Below are positions 34,364 to 42,513 of a stretch of DNA of 50,672 nucleotides, piece after piece. Within the stretch, counting starts at the first letter, position 1; each line of letters opens with the position of its first letter. Source of the stretch: a virus. Both the position numbers and the translations under genes were made by a program. Below the pieces are notes generated by a model. That model did not search any database and was not told where the DNA came from. It saw only the letters and a program-made list of their open reading frames with translations. The stretch spans positions 1 to 50,672 of the IMG/VR virus record IMGVR_UViG_3300022851_000017; one strand, 5' to 3'.

Positions 34364-34401
34364 TAAAAAAAGGGATAAACTAATTGTTTATCCCTTTTTT
34401 T
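34364..34401 (+). terminator. Intrinsic terminator, symmetric
   Basis: Perfect stem GGGATAAAC (34372-34380) and GTTTATCCC (34386-34394) with 5-base loop, flanked by A run on the left and T run on the right. It could work in both directions; here it ends the metallophosphoesterase gene. Confidence 0.92.
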
Positions 34402-34421
34402 ATTCTTTTTTATAATTACTT

Positions 34422-34431
34422 AGTATTTATA
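34422..34431 (+). promoter_or_regulatory. AGTATTTATA motif, putative phage promoter
   Basis: Exact match 20 bases past the terminator and 20 bases before the ATG at 34452. Confidence 0.6.
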
Positions 34432-34451
34432 ATAAATAATTATAAAGTATT

Positions 34452-34850
34452 ATGGCTAAAGTAAAAGTAAATAACGAGTTTAGTGAACTAGATGATTTAA
34501 TTGGTAAAACACCTAAATCAAGTACACCAAAAAAAGAAACACCTGAAATAAGGAAAAATAGTAATGAATGGTTGAAAACCGAAAATAAAAGACTAGCAAA
34601 TGAAGTTTCTAGACTTAGAAAAGAGTTGGTAGGTAAAACACAGCAATTAAATGCAGTGGCAGCACCTGTCGGATCGGTAGATTCACAGGTTGAAAAACTA
34701 TTTCTTGTATTTTTTAATAATTTCAGAGGGAATAATAAAACAAAGACACCTTATAAATTTATACAAATGACACACCCTACTGGTACTGGTATTTTGGATG
34801 AATTTGTAAAAACTTTTCCGTTTTTGAAGAAATATAGTGACAAAAAGTAG
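34452..34850 (+). CDS. Hypothetical protein with coiled coil
   Basis: A 132-residue basic protein. Residues ~40-70 are a heptad-rich helix (NEWLKTENKRLANEVSRLRK), a likely dimerising coiled coil. The first 35 residues are a Ser/Thr/Lys/Pro linker. The C-terminal ~50 residues form a compact end with VDSQVEKLFLVFFNNFRG and GILDEFVKTFPFLKK. No family recognised. It lies between a terminator plus motif and the primase gene, so a replication-complex bridge or a transcription accessory are both possible guesses. Confidence 0.7.
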   Translation: MAKVKVNNEFSELDDLIGKTPKSSTPKKETPEIRKNSNEWLKTENKRLANEVSRLRKELVGKTQQLNAVAAPVGSVDSQVEKLFLVFFNNFRGNNKTKTPYKFIQMTHPTGTGILDEFVKTFPFLKKYSDKK

Positions 34851-34858
34851 TATTTAGG
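34849..34858 (+). promoter_or_regulatory. AGTATTTAGG, weak motif copy
   Basis: Shares AGTATTTA with the consensus, overlaps the stop of the preceding gene and lies 24 bases before the primase start (34883). It is degenerate at the end, so it is the least sure site. Confidence 0.25.
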
Positions 34859-34882
34859 AGTGCTATTCTTTATATTTGTGAT

Positions 34883-35920
34883 ATGCAAATTAAAGGAAAG
34901 GAGTTTCATCACATCATCAAGAAGATTTTTGGTGATGTGAGAAACTACGTTACTTCTGAACAGATACAAGTAAATTGTCCTAAATGTCAAGAAAGGGCAG
35001 GACTTAACGTACCTGATGGTAAATTTAATCTTGAGATTAATACGGCTAAAGGTATGTTCAGGTGTTGGAAGTGCTCTCCTAATTTTTCTGGTAGCTTAGG
35101 TAAGCTAATAAGAATATATGGCACCAGTGATAATATTGATGAATTCAAAGAGTACGGTTCATTTGTATTTACTGATGATAGCTACGATACCGAGGAAGTC
35201 ATTAAGCAAATACTACTACCTAAAGAGTTTGTTAAGTTAGTTGATATTGACACCACCAACCCATCCCACATGGAGGCATATTACTACGCCACCCAAGATA
35301 GAAAAATACCTTACGAATTTATAGAGAAATATAATATTGGATTTTGTGCCAGTGGTCGCTATAAGAATAGATTAATTTTACCATCATATGATTTTGAAGG
35401 GAAACTTAATTATTTCATAAGTAGAGCAATTCATAAAAAGATGAAACCTCCATATTTAAATCCAAAGTTAGCGGAGAAACAAAAAATATTATTTAATGAA
35501 TATTATGTTGATTGGGATAGAACCATTATCTTAGTAGAAGGTGTTTTTGATGCCATTAGTTTAAATATTTGTGGATTAAATGCGGTACCACTTCTAGGTA
35601 AAACACTATCAAATGCATTTTTTGATCGTGTAATTGAAAGAGATTTAGATATTATTATCGTGTTTGATCCCGATGCAATGAAAAACGCAATTGAGGTGTT
35701 ACAAACATTAACAAATATCTATTATGATAGGTTGGATAAAGTTAGAATTGTAGAACTACCTGACGATTCTGATGATATTGATAAAATTAGAATCGAGGGA
35801 GGTAAAAAGGAAATACTGAAGTACTTATATAGTGCTAGAGAAATAAACAATAAGGATTATTTATTACATAACAAGTTTCATAACTATAAAAATGTTGACA
35901 GATTATATACAAAATGGTAA
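34883..35920 (+). CDS. DnaG-type DNA primase (T4 gp61-like)
   Basis: A 345-residue primase. The zinc-binding domain has Cys32/Cys35 (NCPKCQ) and Cys61/Cys64 (FRCWKC). The catalytic TOPRIM domain shows the Glu motif VEGVFDAISL (about 215) and the Asp motif IIVFDPDAM (about 260). It synthesises RNA primers for lagging-strand DNA. T4 gp61 is of similar length (342). The C-terminus is Asn/Asp-rich and may contact the helicase; no helicase of the gp41 type is in the window. The end overlaps the sigma factor gene by 29 bases. Confidence 0.92.
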   Translation: MQIKGKEFHHIIKKIFGDVRNYVTSEQIQVNCPKCQERAGLNVPDGKFNLEINTAKGMFRCWKCSPNFSGSLGKLIRIYGTSDNIDEFKEYGSFVFTDDSYDTEEVIKQILLPKEFVKLVDIDTTNPSHMEAYYYATQDRKIPYEFIEKYNIGFCASGRYKNRLILPSYDFEGKLNYFISRAIHKKMKPPYLNPKLAEKQKILFNEYYVDWDRTIILVEGVFDAISLNICGLNAVPLLGKTLSNAFFDRVIERDLDIIIVFDPDAMKNAIEVLQTLTNIYYDRLDKVRIVELPDDSDDIDKIRIEGGKKEILKYLYSAREINNKDYLLHNKFHNYKNVDRLYTKW

Positions 35921-36494
35921 AATAATAAATGAGAATTCTTTCTATGACGAAATAAAAAATGTTATCGAGGTCTTTTTGAAATCAAAATTTATGTGGAACC
36001 AAACCACTGAGGATGATATATCTGAAATTATTACTAAGATTTTCTTAAAAATACATACGTTTGATGAAAGTAAATCAAACATAAAAACATGGTCATGTAC
36101 GATTGCAAAGAACCATATTTATGATAAACAAAGAAAAAATATAAATCAAACAACATTTCTTACCACTGTAGGTGAGGTAAATTTAGATACGATAATTACT
36201 GGGTCGAATACTCTTACTGGGTCGAATACTCTTACTGCGTCATCAACCAACACAACATCTAGCTACACATTATATAATTACACAACATCAAATACTTGTC
36301 TAGATATTACACTAGACGACATTAAAAGTCAAGTATCTACAACAGCCAGTATTAGTAGTGAGGATTTTCATATGATGAGTATGAAATATTATTATGGTTA
36401 TAGTTATAATGAGATTGGTACTGAATTTAATGAAGAGCCAGAAAAAATCAGTAATAGAATAAATTATATAAAGAAAAAAATTAAGGGGGCTTAA
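35892..36494 (+). CDS. Sigma-70-family factor, candidate late sigma (gp55-like role)
   Basis: A 200-residue two-domain sigma factor. Residues ~35-85 match region 2: DDISEIITKIFLKIHTFDES, then NIKTWSCTIAKNHIYDKQRK (the -10-recognition helix area of ECF-like sigmas). Residues ~150-198 match region 4: MMSMKYYYGYSYNEIGTEFN, then EEPEKISNRINYIKKKIKG. The linker (about 95-135) is Ser/Thr/Asn-rich and contains an 18-bp tandem repeat. A phage-encoded small sigma next to the replication genes fits the job of T4 gp55, directing host RNA polymerase to late promoters. It may read the AGTATTTATA sites; this is inference. It overlaps the primase by 29 bases. Confidence 0.8.
   Translation: MLTDYIQNGKIINENSFYDEIKNVIEVFLKSKFMWNQTTEDDISEIITKIFLKIHTFDESKSNIKTWSCTIAKNHIYDKQRKNINQTTFLTTVGEVNLDTIITGSNTLTGSNTLTASSTNTTSSYTLYNYTTSNTCLDITLDDIKSQVSTTASISSEDFHMMSMKYYYGYSYNEIGTEFNEEPEKISNRINYIKKKIKGA
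36198..36241 (+). repeat. 18-bp tandem repeat in sigma linker
   Basis: Two exact 18-base copies (36198-36215, 36216-36233) of ACTGGGTCGAATACTCTT plus a partial third copy. Each encodes TGSNTL; copy number could change linker length in frame. Confidence 0.88.
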
Positions 36495-36502
36495 CCCCTT
36501 AA
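36481..36502 (-). terminator. Terminator of hsp20, shared by convergent genes
   Basis: Perfect stem TTAAGGGG (36481-36488) and CCCCTTAA (36495-36502), 6-base loop. Read leftward it is followed by a T-rich tract, so it should end the hsp20 transcript. Both the sigma stop and the hsp20 stop lie in it. Confidence 0.75.
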
Positions 36503-36641
36503 TTGATCTCAATTTTCTTAGGTTTATTTTTATTACTTACCTTCAATTGAATTGATAATATTCCGTCCCTGAGAATAACTTCATTAAGGCTATAAACGTT
36601 TTGCTTAGATTTAGCAACATACTCAGATAGGGTATTAAGAT

Positions 36642-36749
36642 TTATTGTGAACTACCCACTGACAGCAAGCTGATCAGATGGGCTTCAAGTTTCATAGACT
36701 CGCCTAATGGCAACGCCTCCACTTGTTTTTGTTTATCCTCCGATTGCAT
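36642..36749 (-). pseudogene. C-terminal remnant of tnpB
   Basis: 35 residues beginning MQSEDKQKQVEALPLGESMK and ending SVGSSQ. EALPLGESMKLEA is the common C-terminal end of IS200/IS605 TnpB proteins. The ATG is probably fortuitous because the same frame stays open for several codons upstream. The stop codon uses bases of hsp20. The rest of the nuclease is deleted, so it has no function as a protein. Confidence 0.75.
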
Positions 36750-36871
36750 CCCAAAACCAGAGTTAATTATTGCAAATATATATTAAATATAATTAATATA
36801 CAAATTACTTATTAGTAAATATTTTTTGTCGCTTACATCCCATCGACTAAAGATCGATGGGTTTTACGCTC
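36647..36871 (-). mobile_element. IS200/IS605-type mini-element (TnpB remnant, non-autonomous)
   Basis: A 225-bp element within hsp20. One end carries a perfect 8-bp hairpin (arms 36839-36846 and 36854-36861). The other carries a hairpin with a bulge (36655-36662 and 36674-36682), in a sequence typical of IS605-family ends (GTGAACTACCCA, GGGCTTCAAG). Near the latter, the minus strand still encodes a TnpB C-terminal tail including EALPLGESMKLEAH. No tnpA and no TnpB catalytic part are left, so movement would need transposase in trans. No target duplication is seen, as expected for single-strand transposition. The TnpB-derived end may hold the 3' part of an omega RNA. Confidence 0.82.
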
Positions 36872-37237
36872 CTTTTTATAAATTTATCATTTTTTATTGA
36901 ATTAAAATTCCTTATTAATGTTTCGTTCTTGTTTCTTGGTTTGGGTTCTTTTATGTTAAAAGCGATTTCGTTATTCTCTAATAAAACCTCAATATCATCT
37001 TTTTTGATACCAGCTACGTTAAAATTAATCTTTAGGTCATTATTTTCGTTTTTAATAATTTCATGATCAATTTCATGATTAGTCATTACCTCTTGAAAAA
37101 GAGAATTAAATGGGTGATTGTTTAGTATATGTCTCATAATTTTGTATTTTTACAGCATATAAGTAAAATTCATACCAATAATTATAACAAGTAATTTTAT
37201 CAGAATTTCATAAGAAATAATAATAAATAAAGACATT

Positions 37238-40200
37238 ATGGCAGTAGACATATCAAAAATTGCTCATTTAGCAGACATACACATAAAAAAATCACCATCA
37301 AGACACGAAGAGTATAGAGAAGTATTTGGAAGAACATATAAATCATTAGAAGAAAGAAAACCAGATAGAATACTTATTGCAGGTGACTTGGTACATGATT
37401 ATATTGATATGCAACCAGAACTTATGATCTTGGCAAGTGAGTTTCTAAATAACCTTGCCAAAATCACTAAAGTTATTATCACTAGGGGTAATCATGATAT
37501 AAGAAAGAATAATCTAAAAAGAGTTGATGCTATCGAAGCTATTGTTAGATCAATGGATAACGAAAATATTCTATATCTTAATGAAACTGGATTTTTTGAA
37601 GATGAGAATATTGTTTGGTGTGTTTGGAAACATGGAACTAAAAAGAACTCCCCTTGGGAAATAGTTGAACACACAAAAGATAAGACCAAAACATATATTG
37701 ATATATTTCACGACCCAATAAATGGTGCTAGGTCACCAGATAACTTTGAATTTAAATCAAAAGTATATAAAGGATTAAGTCAATTTAAGGGTGATTTTTT
37801 ATTTGCTGGTGATATTCATAAAAAACAATTCTTAGATAAGAATAAAGCATATTGTGGATCATTGGTTTGTCAAAACTATGGTGAGGGTGATGGTGATTTT
37901 CATGGGTATTTATTTTGGGATATTAAAACAGGTAAGGTTGAGGAAGTAGAAATAGAGAATAATTATTCTTTTAATAATGTTGCGGTAAATAGATTTACTG
38001 ACTTTAATGACCTAGATATTGAACTGGATAGTAAGACTAAATTCAATAGAATTCGTGTAGTATGGAAAACCCTACCAGAGACTAGAACAACACAAAACGA
38101 AAGAGCAGTAGACGACTATTTGAATGTAACACATAGTCCAATTGAAATTAAACACAAGTCAGAATTCATTGAGGGTGATAAAATAGAAGAGCAAACAGAC
38201 GAAATTTTAGAGTCAATTACAACTCAAACAACGCAACATAAAATATTTAGAGAATATCTAGGGGAGATTGGTTCTGATGATGATATAATTGAAGAAGTCA
38301 TTAAACTAGATGATGAAATATCTCAAATGACAGAATTGGAAGAACTAACCAATCTAACGTGGACGATACATAGAATTACTGGTAAAAATTTCATGTCATA
38401 TGATGAATTTGATGTTGATTGGTCAGGTAATGATGGGTTATATCAAATAACAGGTCAAAATACAGCGGGTAAAACCACTTTATTGAAAGCCATCTCATAT
38501 GCACTTTATGGTAGGTCATTAGAAACAGAGAGGAGAGTTAAATATGGAGACAGTAGATTCATTAATAATAGAACCAATGATGATAAGTGTATTGTTAGTG
38601 TATTATTTGAATGTAATGGAAGATATTATCGTATTGAAAGATCAACAAGCATAGGTAGGAATAAAGAAAGGGAAATAAACAAGGCAACAACAACAGTTTC
38701 CTACCATACCCTTCAAAATTTAGATGATGTAATCAGTGATGAAACCAATGTAGATAACTTAACTGATGAAAGAAAGGAATCAACACAAAGGGAAATTGAT
38801 ATGGTGCTTGGTTCCTTTGATAATTTCAAGAGAACAGTACTTACAACATCAGACACATTAAATGAATCACTTTCAACAGACCCTGCAATATTCACGGACT
38901 CATTATTATATGATTCTGGTTTGGATGTGTTTGATAAGAAATTTGAATCATTTAAAAATTATGAGAAAGCAATAAATAGTGGTGCTAGACTTAAAGTAGA
39001 CCTTGATAAGGTTAAGGCAAACATTTTAGATATTGAGGGGATAGTTGACGAAAAAAAGGATAGTCTCAATGACCATAGGGATAATATTTTGGTGACCTTA
39101 AATGAGAGACGAAAAAAGGGTCAAGAATTCATAGAAGAATTGTCTGAGACATTGTTTCAAATAAATGATGTTGATGAAAATTTTGATCTGGACTCTGTGG
39201 AAAGATCAATAACCACATACAAGAACGAAATTATATCTCTAGAGGAGAATAAGCGTAAGTTAGAGACACAAATAGATATATTACCTAGTTCATATGAGGA
39301 AGAGAAACTAAGTGCCTTAGAACTCAAAAAAGAGGTTATAAAGAATACAGAATTTGAACTTAGGTCGGAAAATAGGACAATTGAATCAAATATTATTGTT
39401 GATAGAAATTCTATTGAGGTGATAAACGGTAATATTAAAAGATTAAAGCAAGATGGTGTAAAGATTAAAACCGAGATTAACGATCTAAAAAATAGTACCA
39501 ATTGCCCAACTTGTAATCAATCACTGGGTGATGATCATATTACACACATTACTAAAGGCATCAAAGGTAAGGTGGTTGAGGCTAAATCTATTGCAGAAAA
39601 AATATATGCAGAAGAAAACAAGAAACCATCTATTGAAAATAAAATTCAAGAACAAAGAGATACTATCAATAGTAATGAAGAAAAAATTCACAATAATAGT
39701 CTCAATTCTGAGAGTCTTTTACTTGAAATTAGTGAGATTAAAGAAACAAAAGACGGTGTAGATAAAAGGAGAACACTTGAATATGAGATTGCTACTGTTG
39801 ACCCTAAAATGGAGTCTCACAGAAGTAAAATAGAAGTTCAAGAAAAGGATATTAGTATTTTTAAAAATAATGAAATCAATATTACCAAAAATAAAAAAAC
39901 AAAGGAAAGAATTGCTGCGGGAAAGCAAAAACTTACTGACATTGAATTAAGGATAAGATCGATAGAGTCTGAAATTGGTTTTTTTGAGATGGATATTAAA
40001 TTAAAGGAGAATGAAATTCAATTATATAGAAACGAGGTTGAGGAATTTCTTATTCAAGAAAGAGAAGATTTAATAAGGTCAACCTATAAGAAATGTATTC
40101 ATAGAAGTGGATTACCTACACAACTACTAAAGAAATATTCAATACCAAAAATCAATAAAGGGCTAACAGATTTATTATCGGGTTTAAATTTTGACGTATG

Positions 40201-40546
40201 GATAGATTCTACCGAATTAAAACCTAAACTAGCATATAAGAATAGAAGAGATTCTGTTATTGATAGTATTAGTTCATCAGGTAAGGAGAGAACATTTGCT
40301 AGTGTGGCATTGAAATATGTATTAACATTAATTAATGTTAAATCAAAACCCAAACTATTTTTGTTGGATGAGGTAATGGGTAAATTAGATGAAGAGAGTG
40401 TGATTGAATTTAAGGAGTTATTACACACAATTAAAAACTATAAAGATAAAGTAATTATAATTGAGCACAATCATGAGGTCGATCCAGATTTCATAATTGA
40501 AGTGAGTAAAAATCAAGATGGTATTTCTGAATTAGTAATTAAATGA
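37238..40546 (+). CDS. 47-46: Fused gp47-gp46 (SbcD-SbcC / Mre11-Rad50-type) nuclease-ATPase
   Basis: A 1,102-residue fusion. Residues 1-~350 are the Mre11/gp47 phosphoesterase: Asp13/His15 (LADIHIKK), AGDLVHD (49-50), GNHD (84-87) and GDIHKKQ (about 190). From ~375 the Rad50/gp46 ATPase begins: Walker A GQNTAGKTT (406-414), long coiled coils with a CPTC zinc hook (Cys756, Cys759), signature SSSGKERTFAS (about 1012), Walker B LFLLDEVMGKLDEE and an H-loop His in IIIEHNH. T4 makes gp47 and gp46 separately, in that gene order. The complex resects DNA ends for recombination-dependent replication. One continuous frame with no stop or slippery site, so it is a true fusion. It starts a unit after a 100-base divergent gap with hsp20. 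Confidence 0.93.
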   Translation: MAVDISKIAHLADIHIKKSPSRHEEYREVFGRTYKSLEERKPDRILIAGDLVHDYIDMQPELMILASEFLNNLAKITKVIITRGNHDIRKNNLKRVDAIEAIVRSMDNENILYLNETGFFEDENIVWCVWKHGTKKNSPWEIVEHTKDKTKTYIDIFHDPINGARSPDNFEFKSKVYKGLSQFKGDFLFAGDIHKKQFLDKNKAYCGSLVCQNYGEGDGDFHGYLFWDIKTGKVEEVEIENNYSFNNVAVNRFTDFNDLDIELDSKTKFNRIRVVWKTLPETRTTQNERAVDDYLNVTHSPIEIKHKSEFIEGDKIEEQTDEILESITTQTTQHKIFREYLGEIGSDDDIIEEVIKLDDEISQMTELEELTNLTWTIHRITGKNFMSYDEFDVDWSGNDGLYQITGQNTAGKTTLLKAISYALYGRSLETERRVKYGDSRFINNRTNDDKCIVSVLFECNGRYYRIERSTSIGRNKEREINKATTTVSYHTLQNLDDVISDETNVDNLTDERKESTQREIDMVLGSFDNFKRTVLTTSDTLNESLSTDPAIFTDSLLYDSGLDVFDKKFESFKNYEKAINSGARLKVDLDKVKANILDIEGIVDEKKDSLNDHRDNILVTLNERRKKGQEFIEELSETLFQINDVDENFDLDSVERSITTYKNEIISLEENKRKLETQIDILPSSYEEEKLSALELKKEVIKNTEFELRSENRTIESNIIVDRNSIEVINGNIKRLKQDGVKIKTEINDLKNSTNCPTCNQSLGDDHITHITKGIKGKVVEAKSIAEKIYAEENKKPSIENKIQEQRDTINSNEEKIHNNSLNSESLLLEISEIKETKDGVDKRRTLEYEIATVDPKMESHRSKIEVQEKDISIFKNNEINITKNKKTKERIAAGKQKLTDIELRIRSIESEIGFFEMDIKLKENEIQLYRNEVEEFLIQEREDLIRSTYKKCIHRSGLPTQLLKKYSIPKINKGLTDLLSGLNFDVWIDSTELKPKLAYKNRRDSVIDSISSSGKERTFASVALKYVLTLINVKSKPKLFLLDEVMGKLDEESVIEFKELLHTIKNYKDKVIIIEHNHEVDPDFIIEVSKNQDGISELVIK

Positions 40547-41163
40547 GAGACTTAAAAATCGATAAAAAAAGTAGAAGACTAGACGGTAAAAAGTACTATA
40601 AGACAAAGTACACAAAGACCCAAATAATACTTGGGTCAACCAATAGGTATGATAATTTCTATTACCTAAATCAGAAGTCTAAAATAGGGGGAGGGTCAAA
40701 AGATAGTAATGCATATACTATCTCTAGAGAAGGTATTATTTACGAACATTTTGATCCTAAGTATTATACCGACTTTATGGGTGATAAGAGTATTGATAAG
40801 GGATCAATTAGTGTAATGCTTGAGAACATGGGTGGACTTACTTATAATTTTCTTACTGATACGTATAGAAACTGGGAAAATAAGGACTGTGATGATAACC
40901 TAAAATACGAAAAAAGATCAAAGGGATTTCAGTATTGGGAATCATATACTGAGAAACAAATAAAATCAACATTTGACCTTTCTAGATATTTATTGGATGA
41001 GTTTTCCATTGAGAATTCGTGCATTGGTAATAATAAAATTGTTGCAAGTGATAGTATTGAGTTTTTTAATGGTGTTGTTTGTAGATCGAACTACTCTGTT
41101 GATTATCTTGATCTTAACGATTCTTTTGATTTTAGGGAATTGATGAATGTAATAGAAATTTAA
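40543..41163 (+). CDS. Amidase-like pseudoenzyme, paralogue of the endolysin
   Basis: A 206-residue paralogue of the endolysin's catalytic domain at 45.9-46.8 kb. Aligned blocks: TISREGIIYEHFDPKYYTDF to SIDYDGNIYEHYDPEFWAYH; GSISVMLENMGG to ESIGIELVNEGQ; YTEKQIKSTFDLSRYLL to YSEKQVQSTIWLTNYLC; and a DLNDSFDF to DLSPAFDY end. The zinc ligands are gone: the endolysin's LHHTNGW is LGSTNRY here (Gly31-Ser32), and the late His (THINVRK) has no equivalent; one Asp remains. It lacks the peptidoglycan-binding domain. Catalysis is unlikely; a tail-associated sugar-binding role or regulation of the endolysin is possible. It overlaps the gp47-gp46 stop by 4 bases. Confidence 0.8.
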   Translation: MRDLKIDKKSRRLDGKKYYKTKYTKTQIILGSTNRYDNFYYLNQKSKIGGGSKDSNAYTISREGIIYEHFDPKYYTDFMGDKSIDKGSISVMLENMGGLTYNFLTDTYRNWENKDCDDNLKYEKRSKGFQYWESYTEKQIKSTFDLSRYLLDEFSIENSCIGNNKIVASDSIEFFNGVVCRSNYSVDYLDLNDSFDFRELMNVIEI

Positions 41164-41173
41164 AGTATTTATA
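41164..41173 (+). promoter_or_regulatory. AGTATTTATA motif, putative phage promoter
   Basis: Exact match overlapping the end of the pseudo-amidase stop region, 12 bases before the ATG at 41186. Confidence 0.58.
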
Positions 41174-41185
41174 TAAAAATATATA

Positions 41186-41647
41186 ATGGATTATAACGAT
41201 ACTAGAAAGATGCTTAGGTATATGAGGGGTAAAGAGAAACCTCAAAACCAAACTAATGAGTCCCCAGAAAAGAAAGAATTGTCAGTAAGAGACATGCTTT
41301 CAATTACTAGGCATAAAAGAATAAACGAATCTCAATTACCAATCGATGTTCCTGAATTAGATCAGAAGACTGAGGAGGAGAAAATGAATAACGCATTTAG
41401 AGAGTTTCAGGTTTCAATAGAATATGATGATCTTGTATTATTTAGAAATGCGGTTGCTTTTAGTGGTAAAATAGATGAAAAAATAGGTTTTCTATTTACA
41501 GTATCTCCAGATGAGGATCAATCAAAATCTAGCTATGAATTTACTGAGGACTTCGATGACTCAAACCCAGAGAATCAAAAAGTTATAAATAAATTGGATA
41601 GTTATTATGATGAATTTTATGTCTATTGGAGGGATGAAAAATTATAA
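41186..41647 (+). CDS. Hypothetical acidic protein
   Basis: A 153-residue protein, not recognised. Its N-terminal half is hydrophilic with two short similar stretches, MLRYMRGKEKP and MLSITRHKRINES. The C-terminal half looks globular and acidic (FQVSIEYDDLVLFRNAVAFS, then IGFLFTVSPDEDQSKSS). No cysteines or membrane segments. It is preceded by a motif copy and followed after 16 bases by the membrane coiled-coil gene. A virion or assembly role is only a guess. Confidence 0.7.
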   Translation: MDYNDTRKMLRYMRGKEKPQNQTNESPEKKELSVRDMLSITRHKRINESQLPIDVPELDQKTEEEKMNNAFREFQVSIEYDDLVLFRNAVAFSGKIDEKIGFLFTVSPDEDQSKSSYEFTEDFDDSNPENQKVINKLDSYYDEFYVYWRDEKL

Positions 41648-41663
41648 AATTAATTTAAATATT

Positions 41664-42488
41664 ATGAAAAATAAACTAGAAAAAGCAACAGTAATCGTAA
41701 ACACAATAAAATCAAGACTAGGTGAGAGAGTAATAATGATTCTCTTGTTACTAGTTGTTGGATTCCTATTATATAAAGGACAGGTAAGAAAAGATAAATT
41801 TAAGGCTGAACTTCAACAAGAAAAAAACCTATCAACGGCATTGGCTGATAGTATTAATACCTATTCAAATAGAAATGGTGAACTTGTTATAGAGAAAAGA
41901 ACCCTTCAAACTGATCTTAGGAGACTTGAAGATGGTAATTTTGATTTAACACAAAATCAAGAAAGGTTAGTTGATTTAGTTAATGAGAAGGAGAAAGAAA
42001 ATTCGGTATTGGCAGCAGCGGTTGCAGAGGGTGGAATATTAATCGATTCATTAAATAGTGAATTAGGCGAACTGAATGTAATAGCAAACAATAGTAATGT
42101 TACTATTGACGATGCTGGTTCAGATGTAAATTTTAAAAACAATTCAGATGTTGATTTCCAATTCGATATTACTATTAATAATGTAAAATCAATTCCTTCT
42201 TTAGAACCCCAATTAAACTTCAATAGTATTAATTTTCCAAATACACAGGAGATTTCTTTTCAGTGGGAAGATAATAGAAGAGAAGGATTTCCAATAACAT
42301 TTAACATATCTAATTCGAATAGATTTTATAAGACATTAAATATTGATAGTTATGCTATTCCAGAACTAAATAAGCAAGACCTAAAAAGAAGTACTTTTGG
42401 TAAAGTATGGGACTTCCTGAAGGGTAATGGTAAGTATATTGCCGTAGGTGGTGTTGGGTATTTACTTGGTAATGCAATAGGAAAGTAA
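41664..42488 (+). CDS. Membrane-anchored coiled-coil protein, spanin-like
   Basis: A 274-residue protein. An N-terminal membrane segment (VIMILLLLVVGFLLYKG, residues ~25-42) is followed by a coiled coil (~45-130, including LRRLEDGNFDLTQNQERLVD), a beta-rich part and a glycine-containing hydrophobic C-terminus (YIAVGGVGYLLGNAIGK). The topology resembles inner-membrane spanin subunits and the poorly known membrane proteins of Bacteroidota phages, so a role in lysis is possible. The pseudo-amidase lies two genes upstream. I chose the ATG at 41664 because the longer frame would overlap the upstream gene. A terminator follows. Confidence 0.7.
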   Translation: MKNKLEKATVIVNTIKSRLGERVIMILLLLVVGFLLYKGQVRKDKFKAELQQEKNLSTALADSINTYSNRNGELVIEKRTLQTDLRRLEDGNFDLTQNQERLVDLVNEKEKENSVLAAAVAEGGILIDSLNSELGELNVIANNSNVTIDDAGSDVNFKNNSDVDFQFDITINNVKSIPSLEPQLNFNSINFPNTQEISFQWEDNRREGFPITFNISNSNRFYKTLNIDSYAIPELNKQDLKRSTFGKVWDFLKGNGKYIAVGGVGYLLGNAIGK

Positions 42489-42513
42489 ATAGATATGATT
42501 TGAATTAGGAATA

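Larger units (their letters stand above)
36499..37137 (-). pseudogene. hsp20 small heat-shock protein gene split by an insertion
   Basis: The N-terminal part (37137 to 36872, minus strand) encodes the alpha-crystallin core, with LKINFNVAGIKKDDIEVLLE and ETLIRNFNSIKN. The C-terminal part (36646 to 36499) encodes LNEVILRDGILSIQLKV, the usual closing G-[IV]-L-x-I strand, then KKIEIN and a stop. Between them lies a 225-bp IS200/IS605-type element. Removing it joins FIKR to INLNTLSEY in frame and gives a 137-residue protein, a normal Hsp20 length. As it stands the N-terminal part hits a stop after KPIDL, so no full protein is made. Small heat-shock proteins are holdases that protect unfolded proteins; several T4-type phages carry one. 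Confidence 0.85.

Noticed and set aside
36198-36241. CRISPR or operator array
   Set aside because: The repeat is an 18-bp coding repeat in a sigma linker, two copies and a part, with no spacers.
36499-36871. Programmed frameshift or two genuine small genes at hsp20
   Set aside because: The intervening 225 bp carry both ends and a TnpB tail of an IS605-type element and their removal restores one Hsp20 frame exactly.
36857-37066. Plus-strand hydrophobic frame across hsp20
   Set aside because: It is antisense to the clear alpha-crystallin coding sequence and has no motif or start context.
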